From NCBI GenBank assembly GCA_910575795.1, contig CAJTGE010000006.1, forward strand, positions 62,001 through 126,000: a stretch of 64,000 bases of DNA. The letters are read 5' to 3'. Every line of letters starts with the position of its first letter. The stretch's first letter is position 1. Below are positions 35,721 through 44,628 of the stretch, piece by piece. This DNA is from Clostridiaceae bacterium. Its GTDB lineage: Bacteria; Bacillota; Clostridia; Lachnospirales; Lachnospiraceae. The notes beneath the pieces were generated by a model. The model was given only the letters and a program-made list of their open reading frames with translations. It did not search any database and was not told the DNA's origin. The position numbers were made by a program, and so were the translations under genes.

Positions 35721-36417
35721 CCGGGACGGATGGCGCAGATGCCGGAAACCGGACGGGATGGAGGCAGATATTTTCTGCGCCTCTGATCCGGTGACAGGAA
35801 GCGGCTGCTATCTGCTTGTCAAAAACGGGGCCTGCGCGGTTGTCGACGCCGGCTGCTTTCCGCTTCCCGCCCCGGCTCTGTCCGGGCATGCCCCGGCCTT
35901 TCTCCCCGTTTTCCTGACTCACGGTCACTGTGATCACATCAGCGCCTTAAACAGCCTGCGGGAACGTTTTCCTGTCCTCGCAGTCTGCAGCCGGGCCTGC
36001 AGTGAGGAAATCCAGGATACAAAGGCCAACATGTCGCGGCGCATGGAAGCGTTTCTCTATTATAAGAGCAATGAGACGAAGCTGACGCCCTACGCGCCCT
36101 TTCGCTGCGGGCCGGCGGATCTCTGCTTTGAGGAGGAGATCCGCTTTCTCCTGGGCGGCTGGCGGCTCCATATGAAGCGCCTGCCGGGCCATACCCCCGG
36201 CAGCTCTTTGATTTTCCTGGACAGCGCGCTGTTTTCCGGGGATTATCTGCTTCCGGGAGAACGCGTGGTCACACGCCTGCCGGGCGGCAGCCAGGAACAG
36301 TACGAAACATATACGCGGCCATGGCTTCAAACCATCGCGGACGGAACCTGGATCTATCCCGGACACGGCCGCGAATTTCAGATGTGCGGGGAGGCGAGGC
36401 GTTTTCATGAATTATGA
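35701..36417 (+). CDS. Metallo-beta-lactamase-fold hydrolase
   Basis: About 238 residues. The zinc site LTHGHCDHISAL (H-x-H-x-D-H), a later LPGHTPGSSLIFLDSALFSGDYL and the C-terminal YPGHG are all present, so the enzyme is likely active, perhaps as a thioesterase or lactonase. The start at 35701, preceded by GAGGTG, overlaps the carrier protein gene by 20 bases; a second possible ATG at 35758 (MEADIFCAS) would fit the domain edge better. It could release or proofread acyl groups in the pathway. That role is inference. Confidence 0.82.
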   Translation: MEWPLNNRDGWRRCRKPDGMEADIFCASDPVTGSGCYLLVKNGACAVVDAGCFPLPAPALSGHAPAFLPVFLTHGHCDHISALNSLRERFPVLAVCSRACSEEIQDTKANMSRRMEAFLYYKSNETKLTPYAPFRCGPADLCFEEEIRFLLGGWRLHMKRLPGHTPGSSLIFLDSALFSGDYLLPGERVVTRLPGGSQEQYETYTRPWLQTIADGTWIYPGHGREFQMCGEARRFHEL

Positions 36418-37480
36418 GGACTTATTAAACATCGGGCCCTACGCGCTTTCAGCAGCGCAAAAGGAACAAATTTACAGGGAGCTCTTAAACCGGCTGACGG
36501 ACTGGCACCGGGAGCGCTGCGCTCCTTACGGGCGCGTCTGCCGCCTTTTAGGCGATCCCGCCCAGGGCATGCGGGCCGTGGAGGATATCCCCATGGTTCC
36601 GGTTTCCCTTTTTAAACAGCTCCGCCTCTCAAGCGTTCCGGAGGAAGACATCTTTAAGACCATGACCTCCTCCGGGACCAGCGGGCAGAAAACATCCAGA
36701 ATTTTTCTTGATCAGCAGACCGCCGCCTGGCAGCAGCGCACGCTGGAGCGGATTGTCAGCGATTTTATCGGCCGGAAACGGCTTCCGATGCTGATCATCG
36801 ATTCACCGGACGTCCTGCGCGACCGTAACCTGTTCTCCGCCCGGGGCGCAGGGATCCTCGGCTTTTCTATTTTCGGGACAAAGCGCCGCTACGCGCTGAC
36901 CAGCGATATGAAGCTTGACCTTGACGCTGTGGAGGCGTTTGCGGAAGAAGCAGCGGGCGGGCCGGCTCTTTTATTCGGCTTTACCTATATTATCTGGAAA
37001 TACTTTTGCCAGCCCCTGGCCGCCCTGGGCAGAACCCTTCCGCTCGAAAACGGCTTTCTCATCCACGGCGGCGGCTGGAAAAAGCTCCAAAATGAGGCGG
37101 TGAGCGGGGAAGCGTTTAAAGAGGGCCTGCGAAATGCGGCGCGCCTTTCCAGAGTGCGCAATTATTATGGAATGGCGGAGCAGACCGGCTGCATCTATAT
37201 GGAATGTGAGCACGGGCGGCTGCACGCCAGCGTATACTCGGATGTGCGGATCCGCAATATGGAGGATTTTTCCTGCTGCAAAAATGGAACAGAGGGCGTC
37301 ATTCAGGTTCTCTCCCCCATGGCCCGCTCCTATCCCGGACATTCGATCCTCACCGAGGATAAGGGAATCATTCTCGGAGAGGATGACTGCCCCTGCGGGC
37401 GTAAGGGGAAATATATAAAAATCACGGGCCGGATCCCGGCAGCTGAGATAAGGGGGTGCAGCGATACATATGAGTCATAA
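36407..37480 (+). CDS. LuxE/PaaK-like acyl-protein synthetase
   Basis: 357 residues of the adenylate-forming superfamily, LuxE branch. The phosphate loop is TMTSSGTSGQKTSRIFLD (residues about 86-103); the middle has LLFGFTYIIWKYF and RNYYGMAEQTGCIY; the end has CPCGRKGKYIKITGR. In luminous bacteria LuxE activates a fatty acid and passes it to the LuxC reductase. Its start overlaps the preceding hydrolase gene by 11 bases and its end overlaps luxC by 11 bases, indicating tight coupling. No luxAB or luxD is present, so luminescence is not suggested. Confidence 0.9.
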   Translation: MNYEDLLNIGPYALSAAQKEQIYRELLNRLTDWHRERCAPYGRVCRLLGDPAQGMRAVEDIPMVPVSLFKQLRLSSVPEEDIFKTMTSSGTSGQKTSRIFLDQQTAAWQQRTLERIVSDFIGRKRLPMLIIDSPDVLRDRNLFSARGAGILGFSIFGTKRRYALTSDMKLDLDAVEAFAEEAAGGPALLFGFTYIIWKYFCQPLAALGRTLPLENGFLIHGGGWKKLQNEAVSGEAFKEGLRNAARLSRVRNYYGMAEQTGCIYMECEHGRLHASVYSDVRIRNMEDFSCCKNGTEGVIQVLSPMARSYPGHSILTEDKGIILGEDDCPCGRKGKYIKITGRIPAAEIRGCSDTYES

Positions 37481-38675
37481 GGAATCCATCCCGGCGGGCG
37501 TTACCCTGCTCGCCGGCGCATATACGCTTGATCCGGCGCCATGGCCGCCCTTTGATGCATCTGTGCTCGGCTTTTTAAACGCCCTGTCGGAAAACATCCG
37601 CGCCCTCCCCCGCGGGAACGTGTCCGAAGAAATGCGCTCGCTCGGCTTCTGGCTCCGGCGCGCGCACCTTCTCGGCCTGCGCGAAGCCTATGGGCGGGCC
37701 GACGCCCTGGGCCTGGGCATATCCTTCCATATTGCTCCCGCAAATGTGCCGCTCTTATTTGCCTGGTCCTGCGCCATCGGCCTTCTGGCCGGAAACGCCT
37801 GCCGTGTGCGCGTCTCCGGGCGGCGGACCGGGGACGCGGAGCAATTATGCGCACTGATCCGGGAACTGCTCGCAGACGGCGCGTATGCCCCCCTGGCAAA
37901 GCGGATCTCTGTCCTGGCCTATGACCGCAGCCTTACGGATCTTACACAGCGCTTCAGCAGCGAATGCAGCGCGCGCGTCGTCTGGGGAGGAGACCGGACC
38001 GTGGAAGAAATCCGCCGGATCCCTATAAGGCCCCGGGCCGTTGAGCTCTCCTTCCCGGACCGCGCCTCCCTCTGCGTGCTGGGCGCAGACGCCGTCCTCG
38101 CGCTCCCGCACGAGGCGCTTTGCGATCTGGCGGCGCGCTTTTATAACGATACCTACGCCATGGATCAAAATGCCTGCTCCTGTCCGAAGCTCGTATGCTG
38201 GGAGGAAAGCGACGCCAAAACAGGAGCGCGCGCCGCGAGCCGTTTCTGGAACGCGGCGGCAAAGGCGGCCCGGCGATACCGCCTTTCCGAAATCAAGGTC
38301 ACCCGCAAATACGGCGCGCTCTGGGAATATGCGGGGCAAAACGGGCGCGTATGCCGCATCCGGCGCTGGGACAACCTCCTGTATGTGCTGGAGCTGTCAG
38401 CTCTCTCCCGGGACTTTCCCGATATCCCGATGCAGTTTGGAAGCTTTTTAGAATACCACATGCAGGAAAAAGGAGAATGGGCAGACGCCGTGTCCGAAAA
38501 GACGCAGACCGTAACCTTCTTCGGCGTCTCAGGGGAAGCGCTCATGGAAACCGCGCTCCGGGGCAGGCTGCGGGGCGTCTCCCGCATCGCGCCCGTCGGG
38601 CAGGCCCTGTTCATGGATCTGACCTGGGACGGAAAAAACCTAATCGACAGCCTCTCGCGCCGGATCAGCCGTTAA
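37470..38675 (+). CDS. LuxC-like acyl-CoA/acyl-protein reductase
   Basis: 401 residues, aldehyde dehydrogenase superfamily, LuxC branch. It reduces an activated acyl group to the aldehyde with NADPH. Signatures are FHIAPANVPLLFAWSCAIGLLAGNACRVRVSG (nucleotide region, residues about 86-117) and the catalytic cysteine in TYAMDQNACSCPKLV (Cys236 most likely). The pairing with a LuxE-like protein and a dedicated carrier protein points to an acyl-to-aldehyde reduction. No alcohol dehydrogenase or aminotransferase is in the operon, so the fate of the aldehyde is unknown. Confidence 0.9.
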   Translation: MSHKESIPAGVTLLAGAYTLDPAPWPPFDASVLGFLNALSENIRALPRGNVSEEMRSLGFWLRRAHLLGLREAYGRADALGLGISFHIAPANVPLLFAWSCAIGLLAGNACRVRVSGRRTGDAEQLCALIRELLADGAYAPLAKRISVLAYDRSLTDLTQRFSSECSARVVWGGDRTVEEIRRIPIRPRAVELSFPDRASLCVLGADAVLALPHEALCDLAARFYNDTYAMDQNACSCPKLVCWEESDAKTGARAASRFWNAAAKAARRYRLSEIKVTRKYGALWEYAGQNGRVCRIRRWDNLLYVLELSALSRDFPDIPMQFGSFLEYHMQEKGEWADAVSEKTQTVTFFGVSGEALMETALRGRLRGVSRIAPVGQALFMDLTWDGKNLIDSLSRRISR

Positions 38676-38768
38676 AGCGTATTTGATACACCATTCCCGC
38701 CATCCCGCGCCCCGCTTTGCGGGAGATTCAGGCTCTCACAGACTCCGGGGCCTATGAAAGGAGCGTTT

Positions 38769-40217
38769 ATGGAATATAAAGAATTTTATAAAATCAATCC
38801 AGGCTTAAGCAAACGCCTGATGCTTTTAGAGGATACCGGAAAGGGCGTAACGTACGGCGATTTCACGGCCTTCTACAGCTCCGTTGAAAACAAACTGAGG
38901 ACAGGAACCCTGCTGTTTTTATTTTGTGAAAACTCTATTGGCGCGGTATTCTTTTATCTGGCCTGTTTAAACAAAAAAATCGTTCCCCTGCTGTTAGATG
39001 CAAAAATGGAGCAGGCGCTGGCAGCGCGGCTAATTCAGACCTATGCGCCGGATTATATCGCCTTCCCGGCAGACCTATGCGCAGATGTATCCGCAGACGC
39101 TGTACCTGCCGCAGAAGGCTTCGGCTATACCGTATATCAATATACGCCGGCCGGGCAAAGAGCGCCTTATCCTGCGCTCCACCCTGATCTGGCGCTGCTT
39201 TTAACCACCTCCGGCAGCACCGGAAGCCCCAAGCTTGTCCGCCAGAGCCGGAAAAACATCTCGGCAAACGCGGCGTCCATCGCGGATTATCTGGACTTAA
39301 ACGCCTCAGAACGCCCGATTACCACGCTGCCGATGCATTATACCTACGGTCTTTCCATTATCAACAGCCACCTTCTCGCAGGCGCTGCGGTGCTGCTGAC
39401 AAACCGGAGCATGGTTGAAAAAGAATTCTGGGAATTTTTCAGACAGGAGCAGGCATCCTCCTTTGGCGGCGTGCCCTATACGTATGAAATATTAAGGCGG
39501 CTCTCCTTTTTTGACATGGAGCTCCCCTCTCTGAGGACCATGACACAGGCCGGGGGGAAGCTGGCCCCGAAGCTGCACAGGGAATTTGCGGAATACGCGG
39601 CGCAGACAGGGCGCAGCTTTATCGTTATGTACGGCCAGACCGAGGCCACCGCCCGCATGGGCTACCTCCCGGCAGAAGACGCGCTCAGAAAATGCGGCAG
39701 CATGGGCATCGCCATCCCTGGCGGCCGCTTCCGCCTCATGGAAGACAAAGACGTGGAAATCACGGAGCCGGACAGAACCGGAGAACTTGTCTATGAGGGC
39801 GAAAACGTGACGATGGGCTACGCCGCCTGCCGGGCCGGCTTGGCCAAAGGCGATGAGCGGGGCGGCGTCCTGTTTACAGGGGACATGGCCATGCGGGATG
39901 CGGATGGCTATTACTACATCACCGGGCGCAAAAAGCGGTTTTTAAAGCTGTTCGGCATGCGCGTGAACATGGATGAGATCGAACGCCTCCTTAAGGCAGA
40001 GTATGAAGGCGTCCAGGCCGCCTGCGCCGGTGAAGACGACCATATGCGGATCTTCCTCGCCGGGGCCGATGAGGCGTTCTGCAGACAGGCAGAGCTGTGG
40101 ATCGCCGCCAAAACGGGCCTGCACCCAAGCGGGCTGCGCGTATTCCCCATTGACGTAATCCCCAAGAACAGCGCGGGGAAGACGCTTTATCAAAAGCTGC
40201 CGGATATACCATTTTAA
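38769..40217 (+). CDS. AMP-dependent acyl synthetase/ligase
   Basis: 482 residues, ANL superfamily. Motifs are LLLTTSGSTGSPKLVRQS (P-loop, residues about 143-160), the middle MYGQTEATARMGYLP (A5), GELVYEGENVTMGY, FTGDMAMRDADGYYYITGRKKRFLKLFG (A7-A8) and the catalytic lysine in PKNSAGKTLYQKL. It likely activates a carboxylic acid and loads it on the operon's carrier protein. AAAGGAG precedes the ATG at 38769; a 93-base gap separates it from luxC. It is the last gene of the operon. Confidence 0.9.
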   Translation: MEYKEFYKINPGLSKRLMLLEDTGKGVTYGDFTAFYSSVENKLRTGTLLFLFCENSIGAVFFYLACLNKKIVPLLLDAKMEQALAARLIQTYAPDYIAFPADLCADVSADAVPAAEGFGYTVYQYTPAGQRAPYPALHPDLALLLTTSGSTGSPKLVRQSRKNISANAASIADYLDLNASERPITTLPMHYTYGLSIINSHLLAGAAVLLTNRSMVEKEFWEFFRQEQASSFGGVPYTYEILRRLSFFDMELPSLRTMTQAGGKLAPKLHREFAEYAAQTGRSFIVMYGQTEATARMGYLPAEDALRKCGSMGIAIPGGRFRLMEDKDVEITEPDRTGELVYEGENVTMGYAACRAGLAKGDERGGVLFTGDMAMRDADGYYYITGRKKRFLKLFGMRVNMDEIERLLKAEYEGVQAACAGEDDHMRIFLAGADEAFCRQAELWIAAKTGLHPSGLRVFPIDVIPKNSAGKTLYQKLPDIPF

Positions 40218-40240
40218 TATGGAGGCGGATCAGCTATTAG

Positions 40241-40645
40241 TTAAACCGGGATAATAAATGGTTCTTTATAATATGGAATCAACGAATCGTGCGTTAAAAA
40301 CATCAGCTTTTCTGCCTTTGCCTGCGCCACCATAATTCTGTCAAACGGGTCATTGTGTTTAGGCGCATTCTGGGGACGATGCAGCGTTTCCAGGTATGAA
40401 ACATGATCATTCAGGATCGGCAGCACAATGTACCCGTTATCTTCGCAGCCTTTTTCCAAAATATTACCGCTCATCCTGATTTTATCCGGGTGCAGCATAT
40501 GCTTTATCGTGATTTCCCATACGGAAGCTGTACTGTAAAAAATTTCATTTTCCTCGTCAAGAATCATTTGTCTCGCTTTATCAGGAAGCTTAGGAGCATT
40601 CAATACTGCCCAAACAGCGATATGCGTATCTAACAATATTCTCAT
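40241..40645 (-). CDS. PIN-domain toxin (VapC-like)
   Basis: 134 residues with the PIN acidic residues: LLDTHIAVW near the start, STASVWEITIKHML, and NDPFDRIMVAQAKAE with the THDSLI tail. PIN toxins of this type are ribonucleases. Its start overlaps the upstream antitoxin gene by four bases (ATGA), the normal arrangement of a toxin-antitoxin pair. It ends only 23 bases from the convergent ligase gene. Confidence 0.88.
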   Translation of the reverse strand: MRILLDTHIAVWAVLNAPKLPDKARQMILDEENEIFYSTASVWEITIKHMLHPDKIRMSGNILEKGCEDNGYIVLPILNDHVSYLETLHRPQNAPKHNDPFDRIMVAQAKAEKLMFLTHDSLIPYYKEPFIIPV

Positions 40646-40905
40646 TGTTCAAACACCCCAAACATCTCAGTGATCTCATTGTTACATTCGTCTATATCGT
40701 AATCCATATCGATGAGATCCTGCCCCTCTAAGCTTCCAATTCTGCGGATACCCTTTTTTCCCATCACTGGTTCACCACTATTGTTATTTCCAGCTTCATG
40801 CGGCTTCATAAAGCGCTGTATCATATCAAGCAAAAAGCGTAAATTATCATCCGACAAGCCATTAAGGGATTGAACCACCTGCCTCTGTAATACTGACATA
40901 TTCAT
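40642..40905 (-). CDS. Antitoxin of the PIN toxin-antitoxin pair
   Basis: 87 residues. The N-terminal helix pattern VLQRQVVQSLNGLSDDNLRFLLDMIQRFM resembles DUF2281-like antitoxin proteins that accompany VapC-type toxins, and the C-terminal acidic part (DLIDMDYDIDECNNEI) would bind the toxin. AGGCGG precedes the ATG. No DNA-binding domain is certain. Its role follows mainly from the overlap with the PIN gene. Confidence 0.78.
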   Translation of the reverse strand: MNMSVLQRQVVQSLNGLSDDNLRFLLDMIQRFMKPHEAGNNNSGEPVMGKKGIRRIGSLEGQDLIDMDYDIDECNNEITEMFGVFEQ

Positions 40906-41008
40906 TACCGCCTTTCTTCCTTATTTATCTTTTCAGATTAAGTATATCCCAAAAAAGAGCCCTGCTCAACACATTTTTTTTAACTTCCTTATACGGGCCT
41001 GTGCACAC

Positions 41009-41045
41009 AAAAGGCATCCCGCCTCTCATAAACAGGATGCCTTTT
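41009..41045 (-). terminator. Bidirectional-type terminator at the end of the fatty acid operon
   Basis: AAAAGGCATCC and GGATGCCTTTT pair around a 15-base loop. T runs occur on both strands. It follows the last gene of the fab operon by about 30 bases. Confidence 0.8.
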
Positions 41046-41076
41046 TCCAGTTATCTCCACAAACCCCAAGGGAACG

Positions 41077-42180
41077 TCACACTGCCGGCAAACCGCACAA
41101 TTCGCACATCACCTCATGCACCGTCTCCAGCTTATCCGCGCGCCACGCATTGCTCCCGCAGAACAGCAGCGCATTCTCCTCATCCCCCTGGGCCGCGTTC
41201 ACCAGCGCCTGGGTGATACAATACGGGATATTCGTCCTGTCGCAGCGCTCCAGGCAATGGTAACACCGCTTTACCGCAACCTTTCCTTTCTCCGCCTCGC
41301 GCAGAAAGGCGTTTCGTATCGCTCTTCCCGGCATGCCGACCGGGCTTTTTACGATCACGATATCCTCTTCCGCGGCGTCCAGATACGCCTGTTTATATGC
41401 ATCCGGCGCGTCGCATTCCTGCGTGGTCACAAAGCGCGTCGCCACCTGTACGCCGTCCGCGCCAAGCCCGATCTGGCGCATCACATCCTCATGCGTATAG
41501 ATGCCGCCTGCGGTGACCACCGGGATCTCCCTGCCGTACTTGTCCGCGTATTTTTTGACAAGGCTTATAATGCCCTTTATCTCATTCTCATATTCCGCCC
41601 TCTTAAAGGTTTTTGAAGCGTGCTCTGTATCCGCTCCCAGACTGGTCAGCTCCTCCCTGGCAAAACCCAGATGGCCTCCGGCCAGAGGGCCCTCGATGAC
41701 CACCAGATCCGGGGCGGTCTGATACTTCCGATCCCACAGCTTACAGATCACATTCGCTGATTTCACGGATGACACGATCGGGGCAATCTTTGTCGCGGCC
41801 CCTTTGACATATTTCGGCAGATCGACGGGAAGGCCGGCGCCGGAGACGATCAGATCCGCCCCGGCCTTCACTGCGGCCTTTACATATTCCGCATAGTTTT
41901 TTGTCGCCACCATAATGTTAAAGCCAAGGATCCCTTTTGGCGCAATCTCTCTGGCTTTTTTCAGCTCTTTCTCAATGGCCCGCAGATTGGCCGCCTGGGA
42001 ATCCTCTGCAAAATCCGGCTCGCGAAAACCGATCTGGGCAGTGGAAATCAGTCCGATCCCGCCCTCTCTGGCCACGGCCCCGGCCAGGGAGGACAGGCTG
42101 ATGCCCACCCCCATCCCGCCCTGGATAACCGGAAGCCTGGCTGTCAGTGTTCCTATTTTCAATGGTCTTAATCCGCACAT
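41077..42180 (-). CDS. Nitronate monooxygenase/FabK-like flavoprotein
   Basis: 367 residues, FMN-binding TIM barrel with VIQGGMGVGISLSSLAGAVAREGGIGLIST at the start, VIEGPLAGGHLG and VVTAGGIYTHEDVMRQIGLGADGVQVATRFV. It is related to the enoyl reductase FabK at 47730-48662 but is longer, with a Cys-rich C-terminus (KRCYHCLERCDRTNIPYC...CELCG) that may bind a metal. AGGAG precedes the ATG. As the last gene of the operon it may be a second enoyl reductase or a nitronate-detoxifying enzyme; the sequence does not decide. Confidence 0.82.
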   Translation of the reverse strand: MCGLRPLKIGTLTARLPVIQGGMGVGISLSSLAGAVAREGGIGLISTAQIGFREPDFAEDSQAANLRAIEKELKKAREIAPKGILGFNIMVATKNYAEYVKAAVKAGADLIVSGAGLPVDLPKYVKGAATKIAPIVSSVKSANVICKLWDRKYQTAPDLVVIEGPLAGGHLGFAREELTSLGADTEHASKTFKRAEYENEIKGIISLVKKYADKYGREIPVVTAGGIYTHEDVMRQIGLGADGVQVATRFVTTQECDAPDAYKQAYLDAAEEDIVIVKSPVGMPGRAIRNAFLREAEKGKVAVKRCYHCLERCDRTNIPYCITQALVNAAQGDEENALLFCGSNAWRADKLETVHEVMCELCGLPAV

Positions 42181-42223
42181 ACCTGTCTCCTGTCCGATCT
42201 GCAGTACGCCGCCTCTTTTTATG

Positions 42224-44191
42224 CTATATCTTCCTGAACCTGTCGTATCTCTGCGTTACGATCTCCTCCGGCGTCCTCTGGGCGCAGGATTTGAAAAATT
42301 CTCTCATATGCTTGTCAATAATCTGCCCGATCACCTCGATATTCTCCGCCGTAGCCGGCTGATCTTCGGAGATGATCCGCTCGATCATACCCAGATCATA
42401 GAGATCCTCCGCTGTGATCTTCATCACCTTTGCCGCCTCATCCGCGCGCTTCGCGTCCTTCCACAGGATGGAGGCAAAGCCCTCCGGGGAAAGGATAGAG
42501 TACGTCGAGTTTTCAAGCATCCACACCTCGTTTGACACCGCCAGCGCCAGCGCGCCGCCGCTGCCTCCCTGCCCGGTAATCACAGTCAGGATCGGCACCT
42601 TCATATCTGACATCTCAAACAGGTTGCGGGCAATCGCCTCGCCCTGGCCTCTCTCCTCTGCCTCCATGCCCGGATATGCGCCCGGCGTGTCCACAAAGCA
42701 GATAATGGGCCGGTTGAATTTTTCCGCCTGTTTCATGAGTCTGAGCGCCTTGCGGTAGCCCTCCGGAGACGGCATGCCGAATTTGCGTTTCATGCTGTCC
42801 TTGGGCGAATGGCCGCGCTCCTGTCCGATGACCGTCACCGGCATCCCGTAGAAGGAAGCCACGCCGCCGACCACCGCGCCGTCATCCCCGAAATAGCGGT
42901 CTCCATGCATTTCCATAAAATTGTCAAACAGAATCCGGATATAATCCGTCGCCGTCAGACGGCCCGCGCTGCGGGACTGGCGCACGGTGTCCCATGCCTC
43001 TCTCTGACGTCCCTTGATCTTATCCAGCGTCTTCTGGCGCATAATACCGGAAAACGGCGCTCTGCGGCTCTTTGCCGGCTTTACCTCGCTTCCGCCGGCC
43101 AGCCAGGTCGCTGTGCTGGACAGGAAGTCCGACACCGACGGGCGCACAGAATTGCGCTCATCCGACCATTTCTCCCAGCCGTGCTCTTTGCTGTGCAGCT
43201 TTAAGATCTGGCCCAGGAGCTTTTTCTGGTCATGGCGCTCCGTAATGCGATCCACAAAGCCGTGCTCCAACTGGAATTCCGCCCTCTGGAAGCCCTCCGG
43301 CAGCTTCTGGTTAATGGTCTGCTCAATCACGCGGGGACCCGCAAAGCCAATCAGCGCGCCCGGCTCTGCCAGGATGATGTCGCCCAGCATGGCAAAGCTC
43401 GCCGTCACGCCTCCGGTCGTCGGCTCGGTCAGCACGCTCACGTACAGAAGCCCGGCCTCGGAGTGGCGCTTGAGCGCCGCGGAGGTCTTGGCCATCTGCA
43501 TCAGGGAAATCATGCCCTCCTGCATCCTCGCGCCGCCCGAAGCGGCAAAGATGATCACCGGAAGCTGCTCCTTTGTAGCCCTCTCCACAGCCCGCGCGAT
43601 CTTCTCGCCCACATTATGTCCCATACTGCTCATCAGGAAACGGCAGTCACAGACCGCGATCACGGTATCATAGCCGAAGATCTTACCCTTTCCTGCCACA
43701 ACCGCCTCGTTTAAGTTGGTTTTCTCCCTCGCAGCCGTTACCTTCTTCTCATAACCCGGGAAATTTAAGGGATTAACGATCTCCATCTCCTTATCCCACT
43801 CCTCAAAGGTTCCCTCATCGATCAGCATTTCGATCCGACGGTAGGCGTGTACGCGGAAATAGCCGCCGCACTCCGGACAGATGTAATCATTGTCCTTAAC
43901 CGCCTGGACTAAAATCGGACGCCCGCACTTGTTACAGCGCCTCCAGAGATCCTTGATCTCCTGCGGCGAGCTGGCCTTCGGCGGCTCGGGCGCCTTTTCC
44001 TTCTCCTTTGTTCCCGCGCCTGCTTCGGCCGCTGCGCCTGTGTCTGGCGCCTCCTGCGCTCCTGTTCCCTGAACCGCTTGCGAAACGCTCCCTGCTTCGA
44101 CAGGAGCTGTACCTTCCTTCACAGATGTTCCTTCTGCATTCTCTTTGGAGTTGATGGTCGTATAAGTCTTTTTAAATAAATTTTTAAACAT
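42224..44191 (-). CDS. accDA: Acetyl-CoA carboxylase carboxyltransferase, fused beta and alpha subunits
   Basis: 655 residues. After a variable Ala/Glu-rich N-terminus (residues 15-75) comes the AccD zinc ribbon CNKCGRP...CPECGGY and the beta domain ([21 protein letters not shown]). A linker near residues 365-395 leads to the AccA domain with [44 protein letters not shown] and [13 protein letters not shown]. It transfers carboxyl from carboxybiotin to acetyl-CoA to make malonyl-CoA. In most bacteria the two are separate genes. accB and accC, usually nearby in this operon type, are not present here. Confidence 0.95.
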   Translation of the reverse strand: MFKNLFKKTYTTINSKENAEGTSVKEGTAPVEAGSVSQAVQGTGAQEAPDTGAAAEAGAGTKEKEKAPEPPKASSPQEIKDLWRRCNKCGRPILVQAVKDNDYICPECGGYFRVHAYRRIEMLIDEGTFEEWDKEMEIVNPLNFPGYEKKVTAAREKTNLNEAVVAGKGKIFGYDTVIAVCDCRFLMSSMGHNVGEKIARAVERATKEQLPVIIFAASGGARMQEGMISLMQMAKTSAALKRHSEAGLLYVSVLTEPTTGGVTASFAMLGDIILAEPGALIGFAGPRVIEQTINQKLPEGFQRAEFQLEHGFVDRITERHDQKKLLGQILKLHSKEHGWEKWSDERNSVRPSVSDFLSSTATWLAGGSEVKPAKSRRAPFSGIMRQKTLDKIKGRQREAWDTVRQSRSAGRLTATDYIRILFDNFMEMHGDRYFGDDGAVVGGVASFYGMPVTVIGQERGHSPKDSMKRKFGMPSPEGYRKALRLMKQAEKFNRPIICFVDTPGAYPGMEAEERGQGEAIARNLFEMSDMKVPILTVITGQGGSGGALALAVSNEVWMLENSTYSILSPEGFASILWKDAKRADEAAKVMKITAEDLYDLGMIERIISEDQPATAENIEVIGQIIDKHMREFFKSCAQRTPEEIVTQRYDRFRKI

Positions 44192-44202
44192 ATTCGTCCT
44201 CC

Positions 44203-44625
44203 CTATCCAATCATAAAGGTCAGCTCAGCCGATACAGCCAGCTTTCCGTCTACTGTCGCCTTTGCGCTTCCGATCCCCACGGGACCCTTTCTCTTGATGA
44301 TATGGCATTCCAGCTTAAGCTTATCCCCGGGAACTACTTTATTCTTAAACTTCGCATTATTGATAGCGCCGAAATAGGCTACCTTTCCCTTGTTTTCCTC
44401 TTCGCTCAGGATAGCCACAGCCCCTACCTGAGCAAGCGCCTCCACGATCAGGACGCCCGGCATGACCGGCTCCTGCGGGAAATGGCCCGCAAACCACGGT
44501 TCATTATACGTTACAGACTTATAGCCAGTCGCCCCCTCGCCCGGCGTCAGCTCCTCGATGCAGTCGATGAGCAGAAACGGGTGGCGGTGAGGGATAATCT
44601 CCTGAATTTCCTTAATTCCCAGCAT
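44203..44625 (-). CDS. fabZ: 3-hydroxyacyl-ACP dehydratase FabZ
   Basis: 140 residues, hot-dog fold. The catalytic pair lies in [25 protein letters not shown] (His and Glu), and the [10 protein letters not shown] start is typical. It dehydrates 3-hydroxyacyl-ACP in chain elongation. It is packed 3 bases after fabF and 11 bases before accDA, leaving no room for accB or accC. Confidence 0.96.
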   Translation of the reverse strand: MLGIKEIQEIIPHRHPFLLIDCIEELTPGEGATGYKSVTYNEPWFAGHFPQEPVMPGVLIVEALAQVGAVAILSEEENKGKVAYFGAINNAKFKNKVVPGDKLKLECHIIKRKGPVGIGSAKATVDGKLAVSAELTFMIG

Positions 44626-44628
44626 GGC

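Noticed and set aside
34279-40217. A bioluminescence (lux) operon
   Set aside because: luxA, luxB and luxD are absent and the organism is probably a strict anaerobe; only the reductase-type genes are shared.
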